Shown: piece by piece, positions 37,702 through 37,794 of the stretch
Layout of the letters: each line of letters opens with the position of its first letter
Position numbering within the stretch: the first letter of the stretch is position 1
Source: a virus
Length of the DNA: 37,794 nt
Strand: one strand, 5' to 3'
IMG/VR virus record: IMGVR_UViG_3300030110_002358
Coordinates: 1 to 37,794 of that record
The notes under the pieces: generated by a model
Seen by the model: only the letters and a program-made list of their open reading frames with translations
The model's database searches: none
What the model was told of the DNA's origin: nothing
Program-made: the position numbers and the translations under genes

Positions 37702-37794
37702 ATGGATTGGCTTCAAGTATTAGAACAATATGGAGTTCCTCTTGTAGTCGCTTGTGCATTTTGGATGTTTATACAAAAACAGAATAAATTTATA
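37702..37794 (+). CDS. Partial small membrane protein (holin/BhlA-like)
   Basis: The ATG follows directly on the previous stop, and 31 codons are visible before the window ends. The product starts MDWLQVLEQYGVPLVVACAF and continues WMFIQKQNKFI. It has one membrane segment (VPLVVACAFWMFI) followed by a basic, Gln-rich flank. The 'W...LeqyG.P......a.w.fi.kq..fi' pattern resembles small BhlA/UviB-type holin-like peptides in phages. The right part is missing, so length and function stay open. Confidence 0.6.
   Translation, partial: MDWLQVLEQYGVPLVVACAFWMFIQKQNKFI

Overview
The window is part of an AT-rich tailed bacteriophage genome (Caudoviricetes). It is gene-dense, with ATGA and TAATG stop/start overlaps. 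It carries a full DNA-packaging and virion cassette and has no cellular housekeeping genes, rRNA, tRNA, integrase, insertion sequence or CRISPR array. There is no tail sheath, tail tube or recognisable tape-measure gene. The portal looks P22-like, and there is a run of Gln- and Gly-rich internal virion proteins and a very large virion protein. Together these point to a short-tailed (podovirus-like) phage. Base composition and the fibre and decoration domain types resemble uncultured marine phages; the host cannot be named from the sequence.

Layout. (1) Positions 1-3016, minus strand: eleven tiny genes or remnants (10-105 codons), probably early or host-interaction genes. Three encode Cys-rich, zinc-ribbon-like mini-proteins. 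Almost every junction carries an intrinsic-terminator-like hairpin whose 3' arm typically ends in CTC followed by a T run, placed just upstream of the next ribosome binding site. (2) 321-669: a gap without a convincing gene, with a locally GC-rich, foldable segment that may be a structured RNA. (3) 3017-3319: the divergent control region, with nested inverted repeats, a minus-strand -10 box and a plus-strand promoter that would give a leaderless transcript. (4) 3320-13257, plus strand: small ORF, terminase small and large subunits, portal, scaffold, major capsid, decoration-like protein, head-tail connectors and two small tagged proteins. (5) 13266-17780: a fibre with 63-residue repeats, a GAMT-like methyltransferase, a jelly-roll-like adhesin, and a lysis-like cluster of tiny membrane and coiled-coil proteins ending in an M15 peptidase endolysin. 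(6) 17830-25450: a calcineurin-like phosphoesterase, a 2142-residue tail protein and a small structural protein. (7) 25452-37794: internal/ejection proteins, a 2711-residue giant protein, tagged accessory proteins (one with a peptidoglycan-binding domain) and a partial small membrane protein.

Most interesting points. The 2711-residue protein has an R-x-P...DxDxD block (R1112-V-P and D1151-K-D-S-D1155) that matches the active-site region of two-barrel RNA polymerases of the crAss-like phage type, so it may be a virion-packaged RNA polymerase. Four separate small proteins share a D-[RA]-[FY]-G-[YF]-G motif, at the N-terminus in three of them, and one carries a peptidoglycan-binding domain; this could be a virion-targeting tag. 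The 198-residue protein at 26874 appears to share the N-terminal module of the giant protein. A working model is that the terminase and portal load DNA into a head that also holds the giant protein and tagged proteins, which are ejected with the DNA to breach the wall and start early transcription. This model is inference; only the motifs and gene order are seen directly.
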